From: Streptomyces sp. 71268
GTDB taxonomy: Bacteria; Actinomycetota; Actinomycetes; Streptomycetales; Streptomycetaceae
Reading direction: 5' to 3'
Assembly (NCBI RefSeq): GCF_029392895.1
Contig: NZ_CP114200.1
Coordinates: 1-64,000 of the forward strand
Length of the DNA: 64,000 nucleotides
The stretch's first letter is position 1, and each line of letters opens with the position of its first letter. Of the stretch, positions 36,401-45,619 are shown piece after piece. Under the pieces are notes generated by a model. The model had not been told where the DNA came from. It made no database searches and was given only the letters and a program-made list of their open reading frames with translations. A program made the position numbers and the translations under genes.

Positions 36401-37357
36401 ATGGCTCACGATGTCGGCATGGCGAATGTGGGGGATGTTCAGCCGCACCAGGCCGGAGACCCAGGCGAGTTCACGGCCGCCATGCGACAGCTCAAGGAGC
36501 GCTCCGGCCTGACGTACCGACAGATCGAGAAGCGTGCCGCCGAGCACGGCGAGGTGCTGGCCCGCAGCACGCTGGCGGACGTACTCAGCGGAAAGGTCGC
36601 GCCACGTCCCGAGCTCGTGGCCGCGTTCGTACGAGTCTGTGGGGACGGGGACCGGGTGGGTGAGTGGCTACGGGCACGGGAGAGGGCCCTGAGTAAGGGG
36701 AGGAGTCAGGCTGACAGTGCGGCAGCGGCAGCGACGCCGGCTCAGCGCACACGGCGCGGGGTGGGGCAGCGCCGCAAGCCCGCACTGCTGCTGGGGGTCG
36801 CCGCGGTGATCATCGGGGGCGCCACCGTATGGGGCGTGAGCCTCGTTGGCGAGTCGGGCGGTTCCGGTGGTGGCGGAGGGGACGCGTCCGCGCCCTCGGG
36901 GGAAGGGGCCGTTCTGCCGCGAGGCCCGGTGCGGATCCGACCGGTCCTGGCGGACAACATGTGTCTGACCGACGGGCGTGTCGAGGGCTACGACTCGCTG
37001 GTGGCGGTGCAGCGTCCCTGCCGTGACGTCGCGCCGCAGGAGACCGAACTGGTGCCGGCCGCGAATGGCACGTTCCGGGTGCGGTGGTACCACCCCGACC
37101 ACGGCGAGGGCTGCCTGAACGTGGTGACCGCTCCTACCGGTGCCGCGCTGCTGGAACCGTGGGAGGACTGCGGGAAGACGAGCAGGTTTTACGTCGACCC
37201 CTCGGCATCCGGTGGTGACGATCGGTACGTGCTGCGTGTGGTCGGCGGTGGCTGTGTGGCCATCAGCGGGTCGGGGAGGTCCGCCGGGGCACCAGCGGTG
37301 AAGCAGCCGTGCGACGGGGGCGGAGCCCAGCTCTTCTCCATCTCGCCCGCGTCCTGA
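36401..37357 (+). CDS. XRE-HTH membrane-anchored regulator with ricin-like C-terminus
   Basis: About 318 residues; ATG at 36401 or 36419. The N-terminal XRE HTH (about 20-80) has LKERSGLTYRQIEKRA and LADVLSGKVAPRPELV. A single transmembrane helix (about 128-150) and a Gly-rich linker lead to an exported C-terminal domain with Cys-rich beta-trefoil-like segments (NMCLTDG, GCLNVV, GCVAISG). This cytoplasmic-HTH plus external-domain layout is common in Streptomyces and suggests envelope sensing. Confidence 0.75.
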   Translation: MAHDVGMANVGDVQPHQAGDPGEFTAAMRQLKERSGLTYRQIEKRAAEHGEVLARSTLADVLSGKVAPRPELVAAFVRVCGDGDRVGEWLRARERALSKGRSQADSAAAAATPAQRTRRGVGQRRKPALLLGVAAVIIGGATVWGVSLVGESGGSGGGGGDASAPSGEGAVLPRGPVRIRPVLADNMCLTDGRVEGYDSLVAVQRPCRDVAPQETELVPAANGTFRVRWYHPDHGEGCLNVVTAPTGAALLEPWEDCGKTSRFYVDPSASGGDDRYVLRVVGGGCVAISGSGRSAGAPAVKQPCDGGGAQLFSISPAS

Positions 37358-37493
37358 ACCGGCCAGTGGGTGCGCCCGCGATCACTCCACGGCCCTGTCC
37401 CGAGTCGGTGGCGCTGCGTGACCGAACACGGTGGGTGGCCATCTGAGTACGCCTACTCAGGACAGGACCGGGCGGCCCCGAAAGGCTGGGATC

Positions 37494-38225
37494 ATGACGA
37501 CGCCACCTCCCACCGGACCGCCGCCGTACCAGCCCGAACCCGCCCAGCACGGGAACACCTCCGCGTTCGGCCCGGAACACGCGCCTCCCGCGAGCAACCC
37601 CGGGTACGGCTCTCCACACCCTCCCGGACCCGGCTTTCCCACCCCTCCCCCGGCCCGGCGGCCGGGGAGGCGCCGGGCGGTGGTCGCCGGTCTTCTCACG
37701 CTGGCCCTCCTCCTCGTCGGCGGGGCCACCGCATGGTGGCTGACGCGCGACGAGGACCGCTCCGCGCTGGCCGACCAGCCTCGGGTCACGGACGAGAAGG
37801 CCGGGATCTCCTACGCGATACCCGAGGGCTGGGAGCGCGACAAGGGCGGCCTGATCGACGCCTTCACCTCGGCGGCCGGCGAGAAGAGCGCGGATGGCAA
37901 GGGCGGCTCGGTCATGGCCGGCCGGGCCGGCGGCGTACCGCAGTCCAGGCTGCGGTACGAGGCAGAGCGCGCGGCCTCCTCGAACGCCGAGTTCTTCTGC
38001 CCGGACGGGAAGTCGACGCCCCAGGAGTCCAAGGCGACGACGGTGGGCGACCGGCCCGCACACACGGCGGTACTGAAGGTCACCCACTCAGACTGCGGCA
38101 CCCTCTACCTCCGTATGACCCTCGTCTCGCTGGACGACAGCCGCTCGGCGTTCCTCATCGGCCTCGCCGAACAGCGGGGGCGGGAGCAGGTTGACATGGT
38201 GCTGGAGGACGCCTCGCCGCTGTGA
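37494..38225 (+). CDS. Pro-rich single-pass membrane protein
   Basis: 243 residues from ATG 37494 (AGGCTGGGA upstream). A Pro/Gly-rich cytoplasmic N-terminus (1-62), one transmembrane helix (about 64-84), then an extracellular domain with ISYAIPEGWERD and two Cys (FFCPDG, SDCGTLY). Streptomyces encodes many such proteins of unknown function. Confidence 0.7.
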   Translation: MTTPPPTGPPPYQPEPAQHGNTSAFGPEHAPPASNPGYGSPHPPGPGFPTPPPARRPGRRRAVVAGLLTLALLLVGGATAWWLTRDEDRSALADQPRVTDEKAGISYAIPEGWERDKGGLIDAFTSAAGEKSADGKGGSVMAGRAGGVPQSRLRYEAERAASSNAEFFCPDGKSTPQESKATTVGDRPAHTAVLKVTHSDCGTLYLRMTLVSLDDSRSAFLIGLAEQRGREQVDMVLEDASPL

Positions 38226-38638
38226 CCGCCTCGTCGCCGTGCGCACGGCCGGCCGGCAGGGCCGCCGCGTCCCGCGTGGACGCCTCGCCCGCGCGTCGCC
38301 GCGCGAATGAGGGGTCGCGCGCGAAGGATGGGCGTTTCGGGGTACGCGATCGAGACCGTCTCTCGGCCACGAGGAGGACACCGGCACACCAGGAATCCCT
38401 TGCGCACCGGGCGGGTGGTGGCACGCGCGCCGGGTCGGGGGCGTCACGCACCGCGTCAGAGGTGGGTGGCACGCTCCGGCCGAGGGTGGGCGGCGCGCAC
38501 CCGGACGGCTCGCCGGGTGTGAGCAATCTCCTCATATCCGCCAGAGGAGGTTTGATCACCCGTGATCGGGCGCAGCAGCTTGACTCGTACGAGACCGCTC
38601 CCCACGCGGTTCGCAACACACGAAGGGAAGGGCGAGTC
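38226..38638. other. No supported gene
   Basis: The stretch is open in the transporter frame but Arg/Ala-rich with no motif. It is treated as the leader and promoter region of the transporter. Confidence 0.4.
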
Positions 38639-40123
38639 GTGTCCACTGGCACACCCCCCGATGACGCCGCGCTGGACCCCGAGGCCGTCAGACGCCACCG
38701 GCCGCTGTTCCGAGCCATCGCCCGCCGGAAGAACCCCAGGCTGCGGCGGTCCGACATCACGGTCACCGACGAGAAGACCGTGCGGCGCGCGGTGAAGGCG
38801 GCGGCGCTCGGTAACGCCATGGAGTGGTTCGACTTCGGCATCTACAGCTACCTGGCCGTCACCATCGGGCACGTCTTCTTCCCGTCCGGCAACGACACGA
38901 TGCAGCTCCTGTCGTCGTTCGCGACCTTCGCCGTGGCCTTCCTGGTACGGCCGCTCGGCGGGCTCTACTTCGGGCCGCTCGGCGACCGGGTGGGCCGCAA
39001 GAAGGTGCTCGCGCTCACCATGATCCTGATGGCGCTCGGCACCTTCTGCATCGGGCTCATCCCCTCGTACGCCTCGATCGGCTTCTGGGCGCCGGTGCTG
39101 CTGATCCTCTTCCGGCTGCTGCAGGGCTTCTCGACGGGTGGCGAGTACGGGGGCGCCTCGACCTTCATCGCCGAGTACGCGCCCGACAAGAAGCGCGGCT
39201 ACTTCGGCAGCTTCCTGGAACTCGGCACCCTGGCCGGTTACGCGAGCGCCGCGGCCCTGGTGGTCGCGCTGACCGAGTGGCTGGGTGACGGCACGATGGA
39301 GGACTGGGGCTGGCGGGTGCCGTTCCTGGTCGCCGGGCCGCTGGGCCTTGTGGGCCTGTACCTGCGGCTCAAGCTGGAGGAGACGCCCGCCTTCCAGCGG
39401 CTTGAGGAGGAGACGGCGGACGAGCACATCACGAGCGAGGGCACCGAGCTCAAGGAGATCTTCGTGGCGCAGTGGCAGCGCCTGCTGCTGTGCGTGGTGC
39501 TCGTGGCGGCGTACAACATCTGCCACTACATGCTGCTCTCGTACATGCCCACCTATCTCACGGACGAGCTGGACTACGACGACTCGCACGGTCTGCTCAT
39601 CCTGGTGGGCACCATGGTCGTGCTGATGTGTCTGGTCAACCAGGTCGGCCGGCTCAACGACCGGATCGGCCGCAAACCGCTGCTCGCGGCGGGCATGGGC
39701 GGCTTCATCCTGCTCTCCGTCCCCGCCTTCTGGCTGCTCCAGGAGGGCAGCTTCGCGGCTGTCACCGGCGGCATGCTGATGCTGGGCCTGCCCCTCGTCT
39801 GCCTGCTGGGCACGATGTCCGCCGTCCTGCCGGCCCTGTTCGCGACGAACGTGCGCTACGGCTCGCTGTCCATCGGCTACAACCTCGCCGCGTCTCTGTT
39901 CGGCGGCACGACGCCGCTGGTCATCACCGGTCTGATCAGCCTGACCGGCAGCGACATGATGCCCGCCGTGTACGCGATCGTGGCGGCCTCGGTCGGCCTG
40001 GTCGCCGTGGCGTTCATCAAGGAGACGGCCCGCCAGCCCCTGGAGGGCTCCCAGCCCTCGGTCTCCACCCACGAGGAGGCCGTGGAGATGGTGACGTCCC
40101 AGACCCAGGACCCCACGTTCTGA
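38639..40123 (+). CDS. MFS transporter, ProP-like metabolite:H+ symporter
   Basis: 494 residues from GTG 38639 (GAAGGGAAGG upstream). GNAMEWFDFGIYSYLAVTIG and then FFPSGN at the first helix, LGDRVGRKKVL in loop 2-3 and GFSTGGEYGG in helix 5 are hallmarks of the metabolite:H+ symporter group containing ProP (proline/betaine) and shikimate or citrate permeases. Twelve helices are expected. The substrate is probably an osmolyte or organic acid. It is a single gene, not in an operon with catabolic genes. Confidence 0.85.
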   Translation: MSTGTPPDDAALDPEAVRRHRPLFRAIARRKNPRLRRSDITVTDEKTVRRAVKAAALGNAMEWFDFGIYSYLAVTIGHVFFPSGNDTMQLLSSFATFAVAFLVRPLGGLYFGPLGDRVGRKKVLALTMILMALGTFCIGLIPSYASIGFWAPVLLILFRLLQGFSTGGEYGGASTFIAEYAPDKKRGYFGSFLELGTLAGYASAAALVVALTEWLGDGTMEDWGWRVPFLVAGPLGLVGLYLRLKLEETPAFQRLEEETADEHITSEGTELKEIFVAQWQRLLLCVVLVAAYNICHYMLLSYMPTYLTDELDYDDSHGLLILVGTMVVLMCLVNQVGRLNDRIGRKPLLAAGMGGFILLSVPAFWLLQEGSFAAVTGGMLMLGLPLVCLLGTMSAVLPALFATNVRYGSLSIGYNLAASLFGGTTPLVITGLISLTGSDMMPAVYAIVAASVGLVAVAFIKETARQPLEGSQPSVSTHEEAVEMVTSQTQDPTF

Positions 40124-40249
40124 CCGGCTCCGACCGGTACCGGGGGCCGGCCGGACGCGCCGGGCGAGGTGGTCGGGGAGGGCGACCTCGGGCATGTGCG
40201 GGGTGTACGTGTCTTGCGAGCCGGTTGTTGCGTGCATGACGATACGCGC

Positions 40250-41647
40250 ATGGTGAATCCGACGGGCGCCTCCCGGCGCACCCTGCTCGCTACCACCGCG
40301 GCCACCGCCGCCGCGGCCGCCACGTCCACCGGCGTGGCGGCCGCGGGCGAGCCGGGCCGGCTCGCCTCACAGCCTCCCCCGCGGGAACTGCGGGCCTTGC
40401 TCCAGGAGATCGACCACCGCCGGATCGAGGCGACCGTGCGGCGCCTGGCCGCCTTCGGCACCCGGCACACCCTCTCCGCCCAGGACGACCCCGAGCGCGG
40501 CATCGGCGCCGCCCGCGACTGGATCCTGGCGCGGATGCGCGAGTACGCGCGGGCCTCCGGCGGCCGGATGACGGTCGAGCTCCAGTCGTACGTGCAGCAG
40601 CCGGCACCCCGTATCCCCGTCCCGACGCGGATCTCCAACATCGTCGCCACCCTGCGCGGCACGACCTCGCCCGACCGCGTCTACGTCGTCTCCGGGCACT
40701 ACGACTCCCGCGCCAGTGACGTCATGGACCACACCAGCGACGCCCCGGGAGCCGACGACGACGCCTCCGGGGTGGCCGTCGCGATGGAGCTGGCCCGCGT
40801 CATGGCCACCCGGCGCACCGGCGCCACGCTGGTCTTCGCCGCCGTGGCGGGCGAGGAGCAGGGCCTGTACGGCGCGGCCCACCTCGCCCAGAGCTACCGG
40901 GAGCGACAGGCCGACGTACAGGGGATGTTCACCAACGACATCGTCGGCAGCCCCACCGCCGACGACGGCACCCGCGACCCCCACACCCTCAGGCTGTTCG
41001 CGGAAGGCGTGCCCACCTCCGAGACCCCGCAGGAGGGTGAGGTGCGGCGCTCCGTGGGCGGCGAGAACGACTCGCCCTCGCGGCAGCTCGCCCGGTTCGT
41101 CGAGGACGTCGCGGGGCCCGGGGTGACCGGCATGAAGGTCCGTGTCATCTACCGCAGGGACCGCTATCTGCGCGGCGGCGACCACATTCCGTTCCTTGAG
41201 CGCGCCTACCCCGCGGCCCGGTTCACCGAGCCCGCCGAGGACTACGCACACCAGCATCAGGACGTGCGCGTCGTCGACGGCAGGCAGTACGGGGACCTGC
41301 CCGAGTTCTGCGACTTCCCCTTCATCGCGCGCGTCGCCCGCGTCAACGCCGCGGCCCTGTGGAGCCTGGCCCAGGCCCCCGGCACGCCGCGCGGCGCGAA
41401 GATCCTCACCGCGGCCCTGACCAACGAGACGGAACTGGTGTGGGAGCGGGGCCCCGAGCCGGACCTGGCGGGCTACGAGGTGGTCTGGCGCGAAACCACC
41501 GCGGCGCGGTGGACCCACGCGAGGCTGGTGGGTGACACCACCCGCCACACCGTCGACCTGTCCAAGGACAACGTGTTCTTCGGCGTCCGCGCGGTCAGCC
41601 GCGCGGGGCTACGCAGCCCGGTGGCCTTCCCGACCCCACAGCGCTGA
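40250..41647 (+). CDS. Secreted M28-family aminopeptidase-like protein
   Basis: 465 residues. Twin-arginine-type signal (SRRTLLATTAATAAAAA, cut near 33). The M28 zinc site has GHYDSR (H150), GADDDASG (bridging Asp), GEEQG (E202-E203, catalytic base and ligand) and NDIVG (Asp). The C-terminal ~85 residues look like a fibronectin-III-like add-on (ETELVWERGPEPDLAGYEVV). It probably removes N-terminal residues from extracellular peptides. Confidence 0.8.
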   Translation: MVNPTGASRRTLLATTAATAAAAATSTGVAAAGEPGRLASQPPPRELRALLQEIDHRRIEATVRRLAAFGTRHTLSAQDDPERGIGAARDWILARMREYARASGGRMTVELQSYVQQPAPRIPVPTRISNIVATLRGTTSPDRVYVVSGHYDSRASDVMDHTSDAPGADDDASGVAVAMELARVMATRRTGATLVFAAVAGEEQGLYGAAHLAQSYRERQADVQGMFTNDIVGSPTADDGTRDPHTLRLFAEGVPTSETPQEGEVRRSVGGENDSPSRQLARFVEDVAGPGVTGMKVRVIYRRDRYLRGGDHIPFLERAYPAARFTEPAEDYAHQHQDVRVVDGRQYGDLPEFCDFPFIARVARVNAAALWSLAQAPGTPRGAKILTAALTNETELVWERGPEPDLAGYEVVWRETTAARWTHARLVGDTTRHTVDLSKDNVFFGVRAVSRAGLRSPVAFPTPQR

Positions 41648-41724
41648 CCGCCCCACGCGCTCCCCGCGCGACACCAGGCGCGGCGCGTCGCCTCCACGAA
41701 GTGGACGAAGGAGTGCGCGGTACG

Positions 41725-41760
41725 GCCCGCAGCCGTGGGAGGTTTCCCACGGCTGCGGGC
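41725..41760. terminator. 16-bp bidirectional terminator
   Basis: A perfect 16-bp stem (41725-41740 with 41745-41760; arm contains GCAGCCGTGGGA) with loop GGTT, between the convergent peptidase gene and the reductase gene. Confidence 0.85.
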
Positions 41761-41804
41761 ACCGCGCCGTACCGGGGTCGCGTGGCTCGGCCCGCGTTCG
41801 CGCG

Positions 41805-42689
41805 TCAGGCCGGGACGCTGCCCGCCCGCAGGATGGCGCGCAGGCTGGTGAGGCTGTCGTTCGCGTGGCCCGCCGCGACACCGCGCCGGAACACGTCCAG
41901 CACGGCCTCGGGCAGACCCGCGTCCACTCCCCCCGCCCGCACCGTGTCCACCACGTGCTCCATGCTGGCCACCCCCATGGCGAGCCGGTCCACGTCACCC
42001 GTGTCGTCCCCGGTGCTGAGCCGTGGCGCGTAGAACCGGAAGAAGGTCGACAGCGAGTCGGCCACGTCCACCGAGTAGGGCAGGATCTCCTCGACCGAGA
42101 TGCCGTGCGCCTCGGCCACGGCCACCGAGTGCAGCCAGGCAGTCAGGCTCGTCCAGAACAGGTCCATCTGGAGCTGGTAGTACAGCGCCGCGAGCCCCGG
42201 GTCCTCGCCCCGGTACTCGACCCTGCTGATCACTTCCAGGGCGTCCCGGTGCTCCTCGACGAGGTCCTTGGAACCGCTGTAGTACGTGAAACCGTCCGGC
42301 GTCCCCACCAGGTCCGGGGAGACCGCCACCCCGGCGGTGAGGTAGCGCGCCCCGTGTCGGGCCGCCCATGCCGCCGCCTCGCGCGCCCGCTCCGGGGTGT
42401 CGGAGCTGAGGTTGGCGAGGACCCTGCCCGACAACGCGGCCGTCACCGGTTCGAGGAGCGCGTACATCGCGGCGTAGTCCGTCAGGCTGAGGATCACCAA
42501 CTCGTTCGCGCCCAGGGCCTCCTCGACCGAGGGAGCCAGCCGCGCGCCGGCGGCGACCAGGTCGTCGGCCCTGCTCGCGGTCCGGTTCCACACGGTCACC
42601 TCGTAGTCCCGCGCCAGGTACGCGCGCACCATCGCGCGCCCCATCGGGCCCAGACCGATCACCGTCACCGATCGTCCGTTCGCACTCAT
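41805..42689 (-). CDS. Imine-reductase-like NADP-dependent dehydrogenase
   Basis: 294 residues. ATG 42689 with GGAGGG upstream. The N-terminal Rossmann fold has VIGLGPMGRAM and VWNRTASRADDL (Arg for the NADP phosphate), as in the 6-phosphogluconate/beta-hydroxyacid dehydrogenase group. The helical C-terminal half with DLFWTSLTAWLHSVAVAEAH matches imine reductases and reductive aminases, which dimerise by domain swapping. It is divergent from a TetR gene with paired operators, so it is probably induced by its substrate. Confidence 0.8.
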   Translation of the reverse strand: MSANGRSVTVIGLGPMGRAMVRAYLARDYEVTVWNRTASRADDLVAAGARLAPSVEEALGANELVILSLTDYAAMYALLEPVTAALSGRVLANLSSDTPERAREAAAWAARHGARYLTAGVAVSPDLVGTPDGFTYYSGSKDLVEEHRDALEVISRVEYRGEDPGLAALYYQLQMDLFWTSLTAWLHSVAVAEAHGISVEEILPYSVDVADSLSTFFRFYAPRLSTGDDTGDVDRLAMGVASMEHVVDTVRAGGVDAGLPEAVLDVFRRGVAAGHANDSLTSLRAILRAGSVPA

Positions 42690-42713
42690 CAGAATCCCTC
42701 CACAACTCTCTAA

Positions 42714-42774
42714 AACGAACGCTCTATTTAGCGCTGCGACGCAACGTAGCACACCGCTGGAACGAACGCTCTAT
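42714..42774. promoter_or_regulatory. Paired TetR-type boxes in a divergent promoter
   Basis: AACGAACGCTCTAT occurs at 42714-42727 and 42761-42774, 47 bp apart, between the divergent reductase and TetR genes. The AACGAACG/CTCT core resembles known operators of QacR/LmrA-like TetR repressors. Confidence 0.6.
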
Positions 42775-42791
42775 CCGATAGGCTGGCCCGC

Positions 42792-43385
42792 GTGAACACG
42801 GAGACGAACACCGAGGCCACCCCCGACACCCGCACCCGCATCGTTCGCGCGGCGTCCCTGCTGATGCAGCGACAGGGTTACGACGGCACCGGGATCAAGC
42901 AGATCGCCCAGGAGGCGCGGGCCACGCTCGGCTCCGTGTACCACTTCTTCCCCGGCGGCAAGCAGGAGCTGGCCGTCGCCGCCATCCACCACGGTGACCA
43001 GGAGTTCTTCGAGGTGCTGCGCGACGCGCTGGAGCGCGAGGAGGACACCGCGCGGGCCATCGCCGACCTGTGTCACGAACTCGCCGACGGCCTGCACGCC
43101 TCACGGTGGGTGGACGGCTGCCCCATCACCACGACCTCGCTCGGCACGGCCGGCCGCGCCCCCGACATCCAGACGGCCGCGGCGCAGGCGTTCGCCCGCT
43201 GGCGCGGACTGGTGCACGACAGGTTGCGCGCCTCCGGGATGAGCGAGAGCGACGCGCACGACCTGGCCCACACCGTGATCAGCACGCTGGAGGGCGCCGA
43301 GCTGGCCGCCCAGGTCGCCCAGAGCAAGGAGCCGCTGCAGATCGCGGGCAAACACCTCGCGCGGCTCATCGCCCTGCACCAGTAG
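42792..43385 (+). CDS. TetR-family repressor
   Basis: 197 residues from GTG 42792. The HTH region is about 15-60 (RTRIVRAASLLMQRQGYDG, GIKQIAQEARATLGSVYHFF). The C-terminal domain with GCPITTTSLGTAG resembles the LmrA/YxaF-like TetR C-terminal type, which regulates oxidoreductases and drug-related genes. It is divergent from the imine-reductase-like gene and probably represses both through the boxes at 42714-42774. Confidence 0.85.
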   Translation: MNTETNTEATPDTRTRIVRAASLLMQRQGYDGTGIKQIAQEARATLGSVYHFFPGGKQELAVAAIHHGDQEFFEVLRDALEREEDTARAIADLCHELADGLHASRWVDGCPITTTSLGTAGRAPDIQTAAAQAFARWRGLVHDRLRASGMSESDAHDLAHTVISTLEGAELAAQVAQSKEPLQIAGKHLARLIALHQ

Positions 43386-43400
43386 CCCGGGCACACACCC

Positions 43401-43440
43401 GTCCCCGACTCCGGGGCGCCGAGGGCGCGGAGTCGGGGAC
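43401..43440. terminator. Terminator hairpin after the TetR gene
   Basis: GTCCCCGACTCCG (43401-43413) pairs perfectly with CGGAGTCGGGGAC (43428-43440), 15 bases after the TetR stop and upstream of the convergent gene end at 43481. Confidence 0.8.
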
Positions 43441-43480
43441 GACGTGGTCGGACGCGTCGGGCCGGCGCGTGCTCCGCGCC

Positions 43481-43765
43481 TCACTCCTCCCTGGCGAGGC
43501 GGGGCCGCCGGGTCGCCGGCGCCCCCTGGCGCATGCGCCGCAGTACGAGCAACCCGCCGATGCCGGGGACGAGGGCGCGCGGGCGGGCGCCCGGGGCCAG
43601 GGCCGGCGGGGTGCGCCAGGCGATGACGATGATGACCAGGTAGGCCGTTCCGTGCGTCGGGCCACCGAGCGAGGTGATCACGCCGACGTGCACGGTGAAG
43701 ACGTTGACCAGCAGGAAGACCAGGGATACGGCTTCGACCGCGGCCGCGATGCGGAGTGCGCGCAC
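43481..43765 (-). CDS. DUF3817-type membrane protein
   Basis: 94 residues. The GTG start at 43765 lies just inside the region of the upstream stop, so it is probably translationally coupled. There are two to three hydrophobic helices, with ALRIAAAVEAVSLVFLL and N-x-H-V-G-V-I-TSLGG-x-T-HG, typical of DUF3817 integral membrane proteins. Function unknown. It ends in a basic tail. Confidence 0.7.
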   Translation of the reverse strand: MRALRIAAAVEAVSLVFLLVNVFTVHVGVITSLGGPTHGTAYLVIIVIAWRTPPALAPGARPRALVPGIGGLLVLRRMRQGAPATRRPRLAREE

Positions 43766-43770
43766 GATGC

Positions 43771-44283
43771 TCAGGCCCCCGTCGTGGAGCCGGGACGCAC
43801 GATCATCAGGACGACGACCACCGCCCACAGCAGGTTGAACGTGCCCGTGACCATGGCCAGGCGCGCGGCGGCCGAGCGGGCCGCCTCCGCGACACCGGCG
43901 CCCGGGTTCGCGTCCGCACCCGCGTGCCCACCCAGGGCCGCGCCCGCCGGCTGGGCGAGCAGGCGCTGCTGTCCGGGCAGGATCGCCAGCAACAGCAGCG
44001 CGGCCGCGGCGGCGGTCAGCACGATCGAGGTCAGCAGCCAGGCGTCCGTGAGCACGCCGAGTTGGGCTCCCGTGGCCACCCCGAAGACCGGGACCGCTAT
44101 GCCGACGACGGTGTACCCGCGACACACGCGGTGCAGGAGCGCCGCCGTCCGGGCGTCGTCCGAGCCGTCGCCGTCGGCCGCTGGGGAGCGGACGTAGCGG
44201 GGGAACATCGAGGCCGCGACCGTGATCGGTCCGATCGCCAGGATCGCCGCCAAGACGTGCACGGACAGCAGGAATTTCGTCAC
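43771..44283 (-). CDS. DUF2269-like integral membrane protein
   Basis: 170 residues from GTG 44283 (AGAAGGGC upstream). It has four hydrophobic helices, starting FLLSVHVLAAILAIGPITVA with a conserved-looking H and P. The Gly/Ala-rich loop around 115-135 is variable. It is divergent from the padR gene and separated by repeated PadR-like half sites, so it is probably PadR-controlled. The next gene (DUF3817) follows immediately. Confidence 0.7.
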   Translation of the reverse strand: MTKFLLSVHVLAAILAIGPITVAASMFPRYVRSPAADGDGSDDARTAALLHRVCRGYTVVGIAVPVFGVATGAQLGVLTDAWLLTSIVLTAAAAALLLLAILPGQQRLLAQPAGAALGGHAGADANPGAGVAEAARSAAARLAMVTGTFNLLWAVVVVLMIVRPGSTTGA

Positions 44284-44299
44284 CGCGAAGCCCTTCTGG

Positions 44300-44372
44300 G
44301 TTGGCTGCCAATAGGTTGGCTGTCGAACTATAGGTAGCACGTTCGCGCGCCCTTTGGGTAGGCTGCCTAACC
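44300..44372. promoter_or_regulatory. PadR-type operator cluster
   Basis: Repeated half sites of the AGGTTGGC/GGCTGCC type occur at 44301-44312, 44314-44326 and 44331-44340. A palindrome GGTAGGCTGCCTAACC (44357-44372) abuts the padR start codon. The layout suggests autoregulation and control of the divergent membrane genes. Confidence 0.5.
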
Positions 44373-44714
44373 ATGAAGGCGAGCGCGGTACGCGGGCATC
44401 TGGACGGGCTCTTGCTGTCCGTACTGGAATCCGGCCCGCTGCACGGATACGCGGTCATCACCGCGGTACAGGAACGCAGCAACGGGGTTCTGGAGCTGCG
44501 CAAGGGCACGATCTACCCGGCGTTGAACAAGCTGGAGCGGCTCGGACTGCTGCGCAGCGTCTGGGAGTCCGAAGGCGAACGGCGGCGGCGGTGTTACGAG
44601 TTGACCGACGCCGGCCGGCGCAGCCTGGCGGCCGAGCGGTCGGTGTGGCGCGAGTTCACGACGGCGATCGGCGCCGTGTTGGAGCCGGCACCCCGGCCCG
44701 GCCAGGCGACATGA
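44373..44714 (+). CDS. PadR-family regulator
   Basis: 113 residues. The winged HTH is LDGLLLSVLESGPLHGYAVI, then LRKGTIYPALNKLERLGLL and RRRCYELTDAGRRSL, a textbook PadR-s1 domain. The stop overlaps the next gene's ATG by four bases. The pairing of a PadR regulator with a permease-prefix protein is frequent in actinomycetes, usually controlling membrane transport or stress functions. Confidence 0.85.
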   Translation: MKASAVRGHLDGLLLSVLESGPLHGYAVITAVQERSNGVLELRKGTIYPALNKLERLGLLRSVWESEGERRRRCYELTDAGRRSLAAERSVWREFTTAIGAVLEPAPRPGQAT

Positions 44715-45388
44715 GCGCGCCCACCACCGAGGCGGACCCCATCGAGGCCCACGTCGCGGACCTGTCGGCCGCGCTGCACGGCCCCGTCCGGGTCAAGTCC
44801 CGGATGGTGATGGACCTGCGCGAGGGCCTCATCGACGCGGCCCGGGACCTGTCGCACGGGCGCGAGCCGGACCACCATGCCGCGCGGCAGGCGGTGCGCG
44901 AGTTCGGCACGGTCGCCGAGATCGCCCCGAGCTTCCAGCGCGAACTCACCATCGCCCAGGCCCGGCACACCGCCCGTGCGGTGATGCTGATCGTCCCCTT
45001 CCTGTTCCTGTGCTGGCATCTGGCGGAGACGTGGGACGGCTCGACGGGTCATCAACTACCCGATCTGGTCCAGTTGTTCGTGGCGCATCTGGGGGGCATC
45101 GCGGCGTCGGCCGCCTTCCTCGCGGGGGCGGCGCTGGCCGCCACCGGCGCACTCGCGCGCTGGCTGCCCACCCCGCACCAACTGCCGCTGCTTGTCGCCT
45201 GGACGGGCACGACGGCCGCGGTCGCCCTCGCCGTCAGCGCGCTCACCCTCACGCTGGCCTCGGTCCTCGCGACGAACTGGCCGCTGAGCACCCTCGCGGG
45301 CGTCGTGACCATCGCCTTCCACACCCGGATCGCCGCCTCGGCGCGCGCCTGTCGTGAGTGCGCCCGCGTCACCCTCGCCGGCCCGTAG
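44711..45388 (+). CDS. Permease-prefix-domain membrane protein
   Basis: 225 residues, translationally coupled to padR. The N-terminal soluble part (1-85) has MDLREGLIDAARDL and AVREFG-x-V-AEIAPSFQREL, the permease prefix domain 1 pattern. Four transmembrane helices follow (about 90-110, 130-155, 165-190, 193-212). It probably acts with the PadR regulator in a membrane-responsive circuit. Confidence 0.75.
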   Translation: MSAPTTEADPIEAHVADLSAALHGPVRVKSRMVMDLREGLIDAARDLSHGREPDHHAARQAVREFGTVAEIAPSFQRELTIAQARHTARAVMLIVPFLFLCWHLAETWDGSTGHQLPDLVQLFVAHLGGIAASAAFLAGAALAATGALARWLPTPHQLPLLVAWTGTTAAVALAVSALTLTLASVLATNWPLSTLAGVVTIAFHTRIAASARACRECARVTLAGP

Positions 45389-45424
45389 GTCCACGGCCGC
45401 CGCCACCTCACGAGCCGTACGCCC

Positions 45425-45471
45425 GCGCGCCAGGGACCGCTGACCGATCCGGTCGGCGGTCCCTGGCGCGC
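45425..45471. terminator. Long hairpin terminator
   Basis: A 22-bp stem with one mismatch (45425-45446 against 45450-45471; arms contain CCAGGGACCGC) and a 3-nt loop, ending the padR operon. Confidence 0.85.
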
Positions 45472-45619
45472 GGGGCTGGCTCGCGGGGGCGCGCCGGGCG
45501 CCGTCTCTGTGGGCGGGGCGTGTCCGAAACGGGCAAAGCGCGACGTCCGCCCTGGGAAAGACGCGCGTCGGCGCCCCGGGGTTCACTGCGGCCACCTACC
45601 AACGCAAGGGAGCCCGACG

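Noticed and set aside
38456..40237. 593-codon minus-strand frame over the ProP-like transporter
   Set aside because: Composition is Gln/Arg/Glu/His-rich without domains; the plus strand encodes a recognisable 12-helix transporter.
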